Notes under the pieces: model-generated | The model's database searches: none | What the model was told of the DNA's origin: nothing | The model's input: only the letters and a program-made list of their open reading frames with translations | In this document: one piece after another, positions 9,281 to 16,927 of the stretch | How the letters are laid out: every line of letters begins with the position of its first letter | Position numbering within the stretch: position 1 is the stretch's first letter | Made by a program: the position numbers and the translations under genes | Assembly: GCA_046262935.1 (NCBI GenBank) | Contig: JBHELT010000008.1 | Coordinates: 1-43,613, forward strand | Direction: 5' to 3' | Source of the DNA: JBHELT01 sp046262935 | Lineage (GTDB): Bacteria; Actinomycetota; CADDZG01; JAHWKV01 | DNA length: 43,613 nt

Positions 9281-9975
9281 GATTCCTGAAAGCTCTGATC
9301 TACATCGTGATCGGAGGAGGGTTCGCCTACGGCGTAACCGTTGCGCTTGGATCACAAGCCTTGCATCTGGATAAGGTCGAAGTTATCGGAAATTCACGAG
9401 TGCAGGCGAAGGAGGTGGTCGATGCAGCCCGTTTGAGAAAGGGGGCCAACCTCTTGCAGCTCTCGACCTCGGTCGTGGCCGATCATGTCGGCAAGATCGC
9501 TTGGATCGACACCGTGCTGGTTGAGCGGATCATCCCGTCGACGATCCGTATCACCGTGAAAGAACGCAAGCCCGCGGCAACGGTTGTGATCGCAGGCAAG
9601 ACTTATCTTGTGGACCCGACCGGGATCGTGTTGGAAGAAGGGGGAGGTTCCGGATTGCAGGTAGAGGGGTTGCCGATCGCTGATCCGGCCCCAGGGGGCC
9701 GGATCAGCAGCCTCGCCTTCCGTGACAGCCTCTTGATCTTCAAGCGGCTGCCAAGAAGTGTCTCGACCCGCGTCGCCAAGGTCCATGCCGAATCCGTCGA
9801 TAGGCTCACCTTCGAGCTCGACGACGGCGGTTTGATCATCTATGGGGCAGCGGAAGATATCGACGCGAAGAACTACGCCATCACAAGCCTGATGGCAAGG
9901 GCGTCGGCCGACCACCGTGAAATCGCATCTTTGGATGTGCGCGTTCCTGCCCGGCCGGCGCTGCGACCGCGCTAG
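9277..9975 (+). CDS. ftsQ: Cell-division protein FtsQ/DivIB
   Basis: FtsQ is a bitopic division protein that links the septal synthase to the other divisome components. The 232-residue protein has a very short cytoplasmic part, one membrane helix at about residues 6-26, and a POTRA domain directly after it (LDKVEVIGNSRVQAKEVVDAA, IAWIDTVLVERIIPSTIRITV). A beta-rich FtsQ domain follows with KTYLVDPTGIVLEEG. It is the last gene of the wall operon. The next gene is convergent, with only 21 bp between the two stop codons. Confidence 0.9.
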   Translation: MRFLKALIYIVIGGGFAYGVTVALGSQALHLDKVEVIGNSRVQAKEVVDAARLRKGANLLQLSTSVVADHVGKIAWIDTVLVERIIPSTIRITVKERKPAATVVIAGKTYLVDPTGIVLEEGGGSGLQVEGLPIADPAPGGRISSLAFRDSLLIFKRLPRSVSTRVAKVHAESVDRLTFELDDGGLIIYGAAEDIDAKNYAITSLMARASADHREIASLDVRVPARPALRPR

Positions 9976-9996
9976 GCGGTTCGTGCTGAGATCTGG

Positions 9997-11520
9997 CTAT
10001 CCGTACAAGGCAGTGAACTTGTCGCGGAGGTAATCCGTGTAGGCAGTCGTGTCGATGGGGGAGTTGGCAGGGCGGTCAAGGGCGAGGTTGATCAGCTCCA
10101 TCGGGTCGTAAAGCGCTCCCTTGCTATGGATCTTGTCGCGCAGCCAACCCAGTAGTGCGGAAAAGTCTCCGGCCACGAATGCGCTGTCAACTTTGCTCTG
10201 GCCCCCAAGGTCCACCGTGGCTTTGTTGAACAACCCAGCCGAATAGATCGATCCCAGCAGATAGGTAGGGAAGTAACCGAAGAGGCCCGACGACCAGTGC
10301 ACATCCTGCAGAACTCCCTTGGCGTCATTGGGAGGAGTGATCCCCAGGTGTTTGTGCATCGACTCGTTCCAGACACCGGGCAGGTCCCTCGCCTTCAGGT
10401 CGCCACGAGAGACTGCGATCTCGATCTCGAATCGCAGGATCACGTGCAGGGGATAAGTCAGCTCGTCGGCTTCTACCCTTATATAAGAGTCCGGCCTAAC
10501 CCGGTTCGTGCCCTTGTAGAAGTCGTCCGCGCCCAGTCCTTTCCACGGAGCGATGGCGGCACTTGCTCTCGGCGCCTCGCCCTGCCAGAAGGCCCGGCTG
10601 CGTGCGACGTGATTCTCCCAAAGTCGCGACTGTGACTCGTGGACGGCGAGTGAGATGTATGAGCCGATAGCCGTGCCCATCCATTCGGTCGGAATGCCCT
10701 GCTGATACATCCCGTGCCCAGCTTCGTGAACAGTGGCAAGAACGCATTCCTTCGGATTGTTCGCATCAAGGCGAGTTGTGAGGCGCACGTCGCCGGGGTC
10801 GGTCCCAGAGCAGAAGGGGTGCGCTGTCAGATCCAATCTTCCGCCCTGCATATCGAAACCGATGCGCGAAACCAGATCGCGTGAGTAGGAAAGCAGCGCG
10901 TCTAGGTGATCGGGTGTCGCCGGCAACTCCCAATCTTGCGTTGAAGTTTCTAGGACCCTAGAAAGAAGCGGCCTCACTTGCTTGGCAACTTCATCGAAAA
11001 CTGGTTCAACATCCGAGGTTTTCATCCCCATCTCGAACAGGTCAAGGTGCGCGTCGTAAGGCTCCTTGTCATACCCGAGGTACTCAGCTTGTTCGGCCAA
11101 CAACTCGAAGGTTTTCTCGAGGTGCGGGGCGAATATCTCGAAGTCATCCTTGCGACGCGCTTCTTCCCAAGTTACATGCGCAGCACTTGCCGTTTCGGCT
11201 CTTTCTTGAACAAGTCGCGCGGGGAGTTTCGTTTCGAGATCGAAGCCTCTGCGCATCCGTTTGACCATCGCCTTCTTCTCAGCGTCGAGGTCAGATCCTT
11301 CGAGTGACGCGATCAAAGATCCGAGTTCAGGATCGACAACTCGTTCATGGCGAACCCCAGCGAGCGTTCCCATCGCTCTACCGCGCGCTGCCGCACCTTT
11401 GGGTGGCATCATGGTTTGCTGGTCCCAACCAAGTACGCCGCCTATGTGCGCAAGGTCATGCAGTTCGCGCATGCGAACGGCGAACCTATCCCAGTCGTTT
11501 TTCGACTCAGTCTTCGACAT
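9997..11520 (-). CDS. M32-family zinc carboxypeptidase (Taq type)
   Basis: This is a metallocarboxypeptidase of the thermostable Taq (M32) family, presumably acting on cytosolic peptides. The zinc-binding HEAGH is at residues 265-269, followed by HESQSRLWEN, which holds a further family-conserved glutamate; DPGDVRLTTR is also typical. The chosen ATG at 11520 gives 507 residues, the family norm, and has a perfect AAGGAGG five bases upstream; the frame is open further upstream but that extension is not M32-like. It lies antisense between ftsQ and ftsZ, which are adjacent in most actinobacteria. No signal peptide is visible, so a direct wall role is not supported. Confidence 0.93.
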   Translation of the reverse strand: MSKTESKNDWDRFAVRMRELHDLAHIGGVLGWDQQTMMPPKGAAARGRAMGTLAGVRHERVVDPELGSLIASLEGSDLDAEKKAMVKRMRRGFDLETKLPARLVQERAETASAAHVTWEEARRKDDFEIFAPHLEKTFELLAEQAEYLGYDKEPYDAHLDLFEMGMKTSDVEPVFDEVAKQVRPLLSRVLETSTQDWELPATPDHLDALLSYSRDLVSRIGFDMQGGRLDLTAHPFCSGTDPGDVRLTTRLDANNPKECVLATVHEAGHGMYQQGIPTEWMGTAIGSYISLAVHESQSRLWENHVARSRAFWQGEAPRASAAIAPWKGLGADDFYKGTNRVRPDSYIRVEADELTYPLHVILRFEIEIAVSRGDLKARDLPGVWNESMHKHLGITPPNDAKGVLQDVHWSSGLFGYFPTYLLGSIYSAGLFNKATVDLGGQSKVDSAFVAGDFSALLGWLRDKIHSKGALYDPMELINLALDRPANSPIDTTAYTDYLRDKFTALYG

Positions 11521-11525
11521 CAGTG

Positions 11526-11532
11526 CCTCCTT
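11526..11532 (-). promoter_or_regulatory. Shine-Dalgarno of the M32 carboxypeptidase
   Basis: The minus strand reads AAGGAGG five bases before the ATG at 11520. This fixes the start of the carboxypeptidase and excludes a 44-residue longer form that begins at 11652. Confidence 0.85.
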
Positions 11533-11667
11533 CGAGATCCTCAGATTGATAGGTGACTGTAGCCGAAAGGAGCACCTGCTAACCCATGAAGCATGCCTGC
11601 AATAACGAATTACACGCACGATGTTCCCTCTGGCCTGTTGACCGGTTCCCAAGTCGCCCTTATATTC

Positions 11668-11680
11668 ATAACCCAGTTAT
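11668..11680. promoter_or_regulatory. Perfect 5-3-5 inverted repeat in the divergent carboxypeptidase/ftsZ region
   Basis: ATAAC and GTTAT flank a CCA centre, a perfect small dyad in the 245-bp region from which the carboxypeptidase and ftsZ are transcribed apart. It lies just before a TTGACT box that faces ftsZ. An operator is possible, but a 5-bp dyad can arise by chance. Confidence 0.3.
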
Positions 11681-11685
11681 AGAGG

Positions 11686-11712
11686 TTGACTCTTCGTCTT
11701 AACATCTAAGGC
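11686..11712 (+). promoter_or_regulatory. Candidate ftsZ promoter
   Basis: A TTGACT box at 11686-11691 is followed after 15 bp by TAAGGC at 11707-11712. The spacer is shorter than ideal, so this is tentative. ftsZ must have its own promoter because the antisense gene cuts it off from the wall operon. Confidence 0.3.
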
Positions 11713-11754
11713 TCAACGTAAAGTCGAGAGTTAACAAGTCTTCCCCATCACCTT

Positions 11755-11760
11755 GGAGGT
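11755..11760 (+). promoter_or_regulatory. Shine-Dalgarno of ftsZ
   Basis: GGAGGT lies five bases before the ATG at 11766. It is a strong ribosome-binding site, in keeping with the high expression expected of FtsZ. Confidence 0.85.
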
Positions 11761-11765
11761 GGAAA

Positions 11766-12872
11766 ATGGCAACGGCCCCTCAGAACTATCTGGCCATGAT
11801 CAAAGTCGTAGGCATCGGCGGCGGTGGCGTTAACGCGGTCAACCGAATGATCGATGTTGGACTGAAAGGCGTCGAGTTCATCGCGGTGAACACCGACGCG
11901 CAAGCGCTTCTCATGTCCGACGCAGATGTGAAGTTGGACATCGGTCGTGAACTAACGCGCGGTCTCGGCGCGGGCGCGGATCCCGAACTCGGCCGGCAGG
12001 CTGCCGAAGCGCATCGCGATGAGATCGAAGATGCACTCAAGGGTGCAGACATGGTTTTCGTTACGGCAGGCAAGGGTGGCGGAACCGGAACGGGTGGTGC
12101 TCCCGTCGTTGCAGAGATCGCAAAAAGTCTCGGCGCATTAACCATCGGTGTCGTCACTCGCCCATTCAATTTCGAAGGTCGACGTAGAAGCATCAATGCC
12201 GAACAAGGCATCATGACTTTGAAGGAAAAGCTCGACAGCTTGATCATCATCCCGAACGATCGACTGTTGCAGGTTTGCGATGAAACGGCTTCGGTTCTCG
12301 AGGCTTTCCGCATGGCCGATGAAGTATTGCTACAGGGTGTGCAAGGCATAACCGACCTGATCACCACCCCCGGTCTTATCAACCTCGACTTCGCCGACGT
12401 TCGCGCGATCATGACGAACGCCGGTTCATCGTTGATGGGAATCGGTACGGCTCGCGGTGAGGACAGGGCAGCCACGGCGGCGCATAACGCCATCTCGTCT
12501 CCTTTGCTGGAAGCTTCGATCGATGGCGCTCGCGGGATCCTGCTCAACGTGTCTGGTGGCAGCGACCTCGGTCTGCATGAGGTCAACATCGCCGCAAACA
12601 TCATCTCCAAGTCCGCACATCCGGATGCGAACATCATCTTCGGGGCAGTCATCGATGACCAGCTCGGCGACGAGGTCCGGGTCACGGTTATCGCCTCGGG
12701 ATTCGAGAAGGGTGAGTATCAGACCACCCCTGTTCAGGCTCCGAGTTTCATGCAGGATGACGATGAGCTTCTAGAGCCTGAATTCGAGGATGAGCCCATC
12801 ATCAAACACGTCTTCGACGCCGATGCCGAAGAGGAAGATCTCGACATACCGAGCTTCTTGCGCAAACCCTGA
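11766..12872 (+). CDS. ftsZ: Cell-division GTPase FtsZ
   Basis: FtsZ is the tubulin homologue that polymerises at mid-cell and organises the divisome. The 368-residue protein has the nucleotide-binding start IKVVGIGGGGVNAVNRMI, the tubulin signature GGGTGTG at residues 104-110, and the T7-loop region ending in NLDFADVRAIM. After the folded core comes an acidic linker of about 50 residues and a C-terminal peptide DLDIPSFLR. That peptide is the docking site for FtsA or SepF in other bacteria; here sepF lies nearby and no ftsA is seen. The gene has its own leader and is closed by a strong terminator, so it is probably transcribed alone. Confidence 0.98.
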   Translation: MATAPQNYLAMIKVVGIGGGGVNAVNRMIDVGLKGVEFIAVNTDAQALLMSDADVKLDIGRELTRGLGAGADPELGRQAAEAHRDEIEDALKGADMVFVTAGKGGGTGTGGAPVVAEIAKSLGALTIGVVTRPFNFEGRRRSINAEQGIMTLKEKLDSLIIIPNDRLLQVCDETASVLEAFRMADEVLLQGVQGITDLITTPGLINLDFADVRAIMTNAGSSLMGIGTARGEDRAATAAHNAISSPLLEASIDGARGILLNVSGGSDLGLHEVNIAANIISKSAHPDANIIFGAVIDDQLGDEVRVTVIASGFEKGEYQTTPVQAPSFMQDDDELLEPEFEDEPIIKHVFDADAEEEDLDIPSFLRKP

Positions 12873-12891
12873 ACAACCCACCCCCAGAGAG

Positions 12892-12920
12892 AGAGCCCGG
12901 CGAGGTCGCCGGGCTCTTTC
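12892..12920 (+). terminator. Intrinsic terminator after ftsZ
   Basis: An 11-bp perfect GC-rich stem (AGAGCCCGGCG paired with CGCCGGGCTCT) with an AGGT loop is followed by a short T run. It begins 20 bp after the ftsZ stop. It is the clearest terminator in the window and separates ftsZ from pgeF. Confidence 0.85.
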
Positions 12921-12973
12921 AGTTCCCAAGCACGCGAGGGGCCGAGTGGAGGTTTAAGTGTTAGAAGTAGGAG

Positions 12974-13747
12974 ATGGTTTCTCCGAAGTCACTCGTCACC
13001 TTCGACCGCATCGACGCCGGAAGAGTTCACGCGGTCTTCACGACAAGACACGGTGGTTACAGTCAAGGCATTTTCGCGTCGGCGAATCTTAGTTTCGCGG
13101 TCGGCGACGACGCCACTAGCGTTAGGAGCAATCGGGCGGCGGTTGCTGAAGCCCTTGATATCAGTCCCGCGTGGACAACTGTAAGGCAGGTGCATTCAGC
13201 GTCGGTCTATGACGGGACCCCCGATCCATCTGGGCGCGGTTTTTTGATTCCAACTGAAGTCGCTGTTCCTGCTGACCGGCTGCCCGAGGCCGATGCCATC
13301 GTGACGAAGATGCAGCGCCAGCCTATATGCGTGATGAGCGCCGACTGTCTTCCGATCTTCGTCGCCAGCGACGGATGTTTGGCGGTCATCCACGCAGGAT
13401 GGCGGGGTTTGGCGGCGGGAGTGATCGAACGCACCATCGAGGCCTTGCCGCGAGCGGACGCTACTGCATGGCTCGGCCCAAGCATCGGGCCATGTCACTT
13501 CGAAGTCGGCAAAGATGTACCAGCGGCATTCGAAGCGTCGCGTCCAACCGCTCCTAGATTCGATGCTGAACGCGCTGGCAGTTTGTATTTCGACCTAAGG
13601 GCCGCTGCGCGATGGGTCCTTTCATCGTTCGGTGTTGAGACACCGGACGTTGAGCCTCCCTGCACCTTCTGCGATCAAAGATTCTTTTCGTATCGCCGAG
13701 ACGGACCGATGACGGGACGGCAGGGCCTTGTCGCTTGGATCGATTGA
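12974..13747 (+). CDS. pgeF: Peptidoglycan editing factor PgeF (YfiH/YlmD, multicopper-fold)
   Basis: This belongs to the YfiH/DUF152 family; the E. coli member hydrolyses wrongly built UDP-MurNAc-L-Ser and so guards stem-peptide composition, while other members act as purine nucleoside phosphorylases. Family metal-site motifs are present: VHSASV, MSADCLPIF, VIHAGWRG, LGPSIGPCHFEVG and the C-terminal YRRDGPMTGRQ. Length is 257 residues. The ATG at 12974 is the first possible start after an in-frame TAG, but the AGGAG directly abuts it, so initiation may be weak. It stands in the ftsZ-sepF interval as in other actinobacteria and Gram-positives (ylmD position). Confidence 0.9.
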   Translation: MVSPKSLVTFDRIDAGRVHAVFTTRHGGYSQGIFASANLSFAVGDDATSVRSNRAAVAEALDISPAWTTVRQVHSASVYDGTPDPSGRGFLIPTEVAVPADRLPEADAIVTKMQRQPICVMSADCLPIFVASDGCLAVIHAGWRGLAAGVIERTIEALPRADATAWLGPSIGPCHFEVGKDVPAAFEASRPTAPRFDAERAGSLYFDLRAAARWVLSSFGVETPDVEPPCTFCDQRFFSYRRDGPMTGRQGLVAWID

Positions 13748-13750
13748 AGG

Positions 13751-14455
13751 ATGAGCGATGTCATTGCCAGGTTCGACTATGTGCGCGGACGAGTCGCCGC
13801 TTCCGCTCGGCGCTCCGGCAGGGACGCACGCGAAGTCCTCATCGTTGCAGTCTCGAAAGGGGTATCCGAATCCAAGATCTCTGAGTTATATGAGGAGGGT
13901 CATCGTGACTTCGGGGAGAATCGCGCCGACGAACTGTTAGCTAAGCAAAGGATCCTGCCCAAAGATATCCGGTGGCATTTCATCGGCAGGCTTCAACGCA
14001 ACAAGGTGGCCAAAGTACTTTCGGCCGCCAGCCTGATCCATTCGGTGGAGCGTTCGGACCTGGCCGAGGCGTTATCGAAAAGGGCGCGTTTGGCAAAAGG
14101 GGGCCTTGGTGTGCTTATCGAAGTCAACGTCTCAGGTGAGACAGCCAAGGGCGGGGTTGCCCCCGAACAGGCCTATGATCTCGCCGTTTTTTGCGATGAT
14201 CTCGAAGGATTGAGGCTTGAAGGTCTCATGACGATGGCCCCACTTTCAGGCGACCCCGAGGTCATCCGTGCTTGCTTCAGGGGTCTACGCCAACTCGCCC
14301 TGGACATGCAGGCTCGGATTCCCTCTGCCGCAATCCACCATCTTTCGATGGGTATGAGCCAAGATTATGAAGTGGCCGTCGAGGAAGGCTCGACTATCGT
14401 ACGGATGGAAGTGCGATCTTCGGGCCGAGGCAGGCATAGGCGGGTTAGAGATTGA
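13751..14455 (+). CDS. yggS: PLP homeostasis protein YggS/YlmE, with probable 3' frameshift
   Basis: This is a PROSC-family pyridoxal-phosphate carrier with the TIM-barrel features expected: IVAVSKG with the PLP lysine at K36, RDFGENRADELL, WHFIGRLQRNKV, HSVER and HHLSMGMSQDYEVAV. The family normally ends VRIGSAIFGPR. Here the frame reads VRMEVRSSGRG from about residue 218, but the next frame from 14407 reads GSAIFGPRQA and stops at 14437-14439. A one-base deletion at 14405-14407 would explain this exactly. The open frame as sequenced ends at 14455. It may be a sequencing or assembly error, or a real mutation with a changed last 17 residues. Confidence 0.88.
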   Translation: MSDVIARFDYVRGRVAASARRSGRDAREVLIVAVSKGVSESKISELYEEGHRDFGENRADELLAKQRILPKDIRWHFIGRLQRNKVAKVLSAASLIHSVERSDLAEALSKRARLAKGGLGVLIEVNVSGETAKGGVAPEQAYDLAVFCDDLEGLRLEGLMTMAPLSGDPEVIRACFRGLRQLALDMQARIPSAAIHHLSMGMSQDYEVAVEEGSTIVRMEVRSSGRGRHRRVRD

Positions 14456-14495
14456 GGTCGTTGGTCGCACGAACCGGATCGGTCTGATGGCCGAA

Positions 14496-14502
14496 GAAGG
14501 AG
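14496..14502 (+). promoter_or_regulatory. Shine-Dalgarno of sepF
   Basis: GAAGGAG is seven bases before the TTG at 14510 and sixteen before the ATG at 14519, so it favours the TTG start. Confidence 0.75.
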
Positions 14503-14509
14503 CAGGGAA

Positions 14510-14962
14510 TTGAGTTCGATGGGTGTTTGGAAGAGGACCCTCGTTTACCTCGGCTTGGTCGAAACCGATGACGTCGACGACGACATCGACGACATAGAAG
14601 AGGCTCCCATCGAGAATCCGCCGAGTATCCGAAAGATCTCGCGTGAGGAACTTTCAACCGTGCATCAGCTACCAACTGCTCAGCCGCTGGGCAGGGTTGC
14701 GATCCTGGCTCCAACCGCCTACGACGATGCCAAGGAGATAGGCGACAAGATGCGAGCGTCCGTTCCGGTGATCATGAACCTGCAAGGCGTAGAAGACACT
14801 CTTTTCGTTCGACTAACGGCGTTCGCGTCGGGACTGGCTTACGGTCTGAACGGCGAAGTGCAACGCCTTGCGCCTCGCATGTACCTGATCACGCCCGCAA
14901 ATGTCGAGGTGACCGCAGAGGACCGGCAACGGTTGAAGCGCGGTCTTTTCAACGAGTTCTAG
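14510..14962 (+). CDS. sepF: Cell-division protein SepF
   Basis: SepF binds the FtsZ C-terminal peptide and anchors the Z ring to the membrane, replacing FtsA in actinobacteria. The N-terminus (GVWKRTLVYLGLVE) is the membrane-binding amphipathic segment, followed by an acidic linker (ETDDVDDDIDDIEE). The folded SepF domain runs from about residue 65 to 145 (VPVIMNLQGVED, FASGLAYGLNGEVQRL, MYLITPANVEV). At 150 residues it is on the short side for actinobacteria because the linker is short. The TTG start is chosen on the Shine-Dalgarno spacing. yggT follows after 15 bp. Confidence 0.94.
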   Translation: MSSMGVWKRTLVYLGLVETDDVDDDIDDIEEAPIENPPSIRKISREELSTVHQLPTAQPLGRVAILAPTAYDDAKEIGDKMRASVPVIMNLQGVEDTLFVRLTAFASGLAYGLNGEVQRLAPRMYLITPANVEVTAEDRQRLKRGLFNEF

Positions 14963-14977
14963 ATTTGGAGCCAGATC

Positions 14978-15247
14978 TTGTCCAACGTCCTTTGCCTGAT
15001 CCTTGTTTACTATTCCTACGTTCTGCTCGCCAGAGTCATCATGTCGTTCGTCATGATGTTCCGGCCAGACTGGCGACCTCCGTCGCCAGTGAGGGCGATC
15101 ATCGACGTGATCTACGGATTGACCGAGCCGCCCCTGGCTGCGCTCCGAAAAGTGATACCTCAGCCAAACAACTTCCCGTTGGATGTTTCATTCATCGTGC
15201 TGATAGTCATCGTTCGTTACATCCTTCCCGCCATAATCTGCAACTAA
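14978..15247 (+). CDS. yggT: YggT/YlmG family membrane protein
   Basis: This is a small membrane protein of 89 residues with two hydrophobic segments, at about 1-25 and 67-86, joined by a loop with the family block YGLTEPPLAALRKVIP. YggT/YlmG proteins are conserved next to sepF and divIVA in Gram-positive bacteria and have an ill-defined role in envelope or division processes. The TTG at 14978 has TTGGAG seven bases upstream. Its TAA overlaps the Shine-Dalgarno sequence of divIVA, implying coupled translation. Confidence 0.88.
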   Translation: MSNVLCLILVYYSYVLLARVIMSFVMMFRPDWRPPSPVRAIIDVIYGLTEPPLAALRKVIPQPNNFPLDVSFIVLIVIVRYILPAIICN

Positions 15248-15252
15248 GGAGG
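15246..15252 (+). promoter_or_regulatory. Shine-Dalgarno of divIVA
   Basis: AAGGAGG sits seven bases before the TTG at 15260 and overlaps the yggT stop codon. It decides the TTG start. Confidence 0.85.
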
Positions 15253-15259
15253 AATCGCA

Positions 15260-16120
15260 TTGGATATCACCCCTAAACAGATCCAGGAAAGGCGGTTCCA
15301 CGATGCGTTCAGGGGCTACAGCCATGAGGAGGTAGACGCTTTCCTCGATGAAGTCGCCATGGCTTTTGAGCGCGTCTACTCCCAGAACCAGCAGTTCCAC
15401 CACAAGTTCCTCGAGGTCGAACAAGAACTTACTCAGGCCAAAGGTTCCGAAGACATGCTGAAGCGCATGCTGGTTACCGCTCAGGAGACTGCCGATAAAG
15501 CGGTCCAAGAGGCCCGAGAAAAAGCACAGGGTCTGGTTTCCTCTTCCGAGTCGAAGGCGAATGAGATCGAAAGCCGCTCGAAGGAGACTGCCAGCCGAAC
15601 CATCGCGGAGGCCGAGGCCAAAGCCGAGCAGATCGTTTCGGGGGCGATCGCAAAAGAACGCGAACTGCAGGTTTCCATAGAGGGACTGAGGAGTTTCGAG
15701 TCAGAGTACAGGGCCCGGATCAGGGCATTCATCGAATCCCAGTTGAAACAACTACCGGTCGATTTCGAGCCGGTGCAAGCGCCGCGGCCGCTGGCAACTC
15801 CGGCCGACGACAAGACGGTGATCAGGGCCCCTGAGAGTTTTCCGCAGCCGGCCGCCCAGCCTCCGGGCGCGACCGCCCACGAATCAGTTCGCCCCGATGA
15901 CCTCGCCGTACTTGATGTGGCGGCCGGCGGACCAGATAACCCGGGTAGTAACGGGGACACCAAAGAGCCGGATGACAGCGACCAAGCCGATCTATCGCAG
16001 AAGGTGCAGATGCCTGCACACGTTGGCTCGGTCACACCGCCCGAATCAGTGGTGAGACTGGAGCAGGACGGGCCAGCACAGGAGCGTTCAATAAAAGAGC
16101 TGTTCTGGGGAGACGAATAG
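15260..16120 (+). CDS. divIVA: DivIVA/Wag31-type polar and septal coiled-coil protein
   Basis: The first 60 residues match the DivIVA N-terminal domain (ITPKQIQERRFHDAFRGYS, EEVDAFLDEVAMAFE). Phe17 and Arg18, the residues that touch the membrane in Bacillus DivIVA, are at the same positions. A long coiled coil follows, rich in Ala, Glu, Lys and Ser (about residues 35-150), then a Pro/Asp-rich tail to residue 286 that is likely disordered. In actinobacteria this protein marks curved membranes and recruits polar wall synthesis. The TTG start has a consensus Shine-Dalgarno. It closes the sepF-yggT-divIVA set. Confidence 0.93.
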   Translation: MDITPKQIQERRFHDAFRGYSHEEVDAFLDEVAMAFERVYSQNQQFHHKFLEVEQELTQAKGSEDMLKRMLVTAQETADKAVQEAREKAQGLVSSSESKANEIESRSKETASRTIAEAEAKAEQIVSGAIAKERELQVSIEGLRSFESEYRARIRAFIESQLKQLPVDFEPVQAPRPLATPADDKTVIRAPESFPQPAAQPPGATAHESVRPDDLAVLDVAAGGPDNPGSNGDTKEPDDSDQADLSQKVQMPAHVGSVTPPESVVRLEQDGPAQERSIKELFWGDE

Positions 16121-16140
16121 GCGAGTTCCCCGCAGATGGT

Positions 16141-16168
16141 TTGCCGGGTGTCGGCATAACGGTAGACT
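16141..16168 (+). promoter_or_regulatory. Candidate promoter for the acidic/basic membrane protein
   Basis: TTGCCG at 16141-16146 and TAGACT at 16163-16168 are spaced 16 bp apart, 50 bp before the TTG start at 16218. The 97-bp gap after divIVA gives room for an independent transcript. Confidence 0.4.
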
Positions 16169-16217
16169 GCCCCCGCGAGAAGCGGTTCGAAGACATCTAT
16201 CTAAGGAGTGATCTGAT

Positions 16218-16925
16218 TTGGTAACGGGTTCGGTCTTCTTGGCGGTTATTGCGACAGTGACTTTGCTGATCGGGATAATCACAGGCAACTACCTTCTCGA
16301 CGTTGTATCGATACTTTCCAGCGCGGCCGCCGCGGTTCTTCTGATCAAGTCTGTATTAGACGATCGCAAGAAACTCGCCGCCGATGGCCCAGAATTGGAA
16401 CGCTCAACGAGTTCGATCACCGTTGGGTCGTCCACAACCCTTGCTACCCCGAGCCGTTCCTCGGCAGCCGTCGTCGATGAAGACGATGAGGATGAAGAGG
16501 AAGAAGAGGCAACCCCGATCAGCGCGGTCGACGACGAAGACGACGAGGACGAAGACGAAGATGACGATGAAGAAGAAAAAGTTCCCGCCTCTGTGGCCGG
16601 TCGCTCTTCAACGGTGATCGGAGGAGCCTCGGCCCGCCGTGCAGCCAGTCCCGCCAAGACGACTGCTGCCAAGCCGAAAAGCGCAGCTAAGAAGGCCACC
16701 ACCAAGGCCAAGCCCACTGCGAAGCCCGCTGCATCAAAGGCCAAGGCGACGGCGGCCAAGCCCGTCGCAAAGTCTGCGGCTGCAAAGCCCCCTGCAAAAT
16801 CAGCGGCAGCCAAGCCAAAAGCCTCAGCCAAGGCGGCGGCCAAGCCCAAAGCCGTAACGGCCAAACCCAAAACGACGGCTGCAAAGGCGAAAACGACGGC
16901 AAAGCCCAAGGCTTCGGGGCGTTAG
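16218..16925 (+). CDS. Unrecognised membrane protein with acidic linker and Lys/Ala/Pro-rich histone-H1-like tail
   Basis: I do not recognise this 235-residue protein. Two hydrophobic helices lie at the N-terminus (about residues 3-20 and 24-45). Then comes a short Ser/Thr stretch, two dense Asp/Glu tracts (about residues 88-127), and from residue 150 a tail made almost only of Ala, Lys, Pro, Thr and Ser with repeated AAKP and AKPK units. The tail resembles histone H1-like or HU-extension domains that bind DNA or polyanions, and the acidic part could neutralise it. The start is the TTG at 16218 with AAGGAG nine bases before. It is convergent with ileS, with 2 bp between stops. A membrane-nucleoid tether is an inference only. 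Confidence 0.8.
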   Translation: MVTGSVFLAVIATVTLLIGIITGNYLLDVVSILSSAAAAVLLIKSVLDDRKKLAADGPELERSTSSITVGSSTTLATPSRSSAAVVDEDDEDEEEEEATPISAVDDEDDEDEDEDDDEEEKVPASVAGRSSTVIGGASARRAASPAKTTAAKPKSAAKKATTKAKPTAKPAASKAKATAAKPVAKSAAAKPPAKSAAAKPKASAKAAAKPKAVTAKPKTTAAKAKTTAKPKASGR

Positions 16926-16927
16926 AC

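Noticed and set aside
11786..12685. 299-codon open frame antisense to ftsZ
   Set aside because: It mirrors the codon pattern of ftsZ, has low-complexity Ser/Ala/Pro composition and no recognisable motif.
14970..15276. Alternative frame overlapping yggT
   Set aside because: Its translation is Arg/Ser/Pro-rich without motif, while the yggT frame has the family block and a proper ribosome-binding site.
16289..16909. 206-codon Ala/Leu/Val-rich frame antisense to the acidic/basic protein
   Set aside because: It is the complement of the Lys/Ala/Pro and Asp/Glu codons; the plus strand has the Shine-Dalgarno and the sensible membrane-helix pattern.
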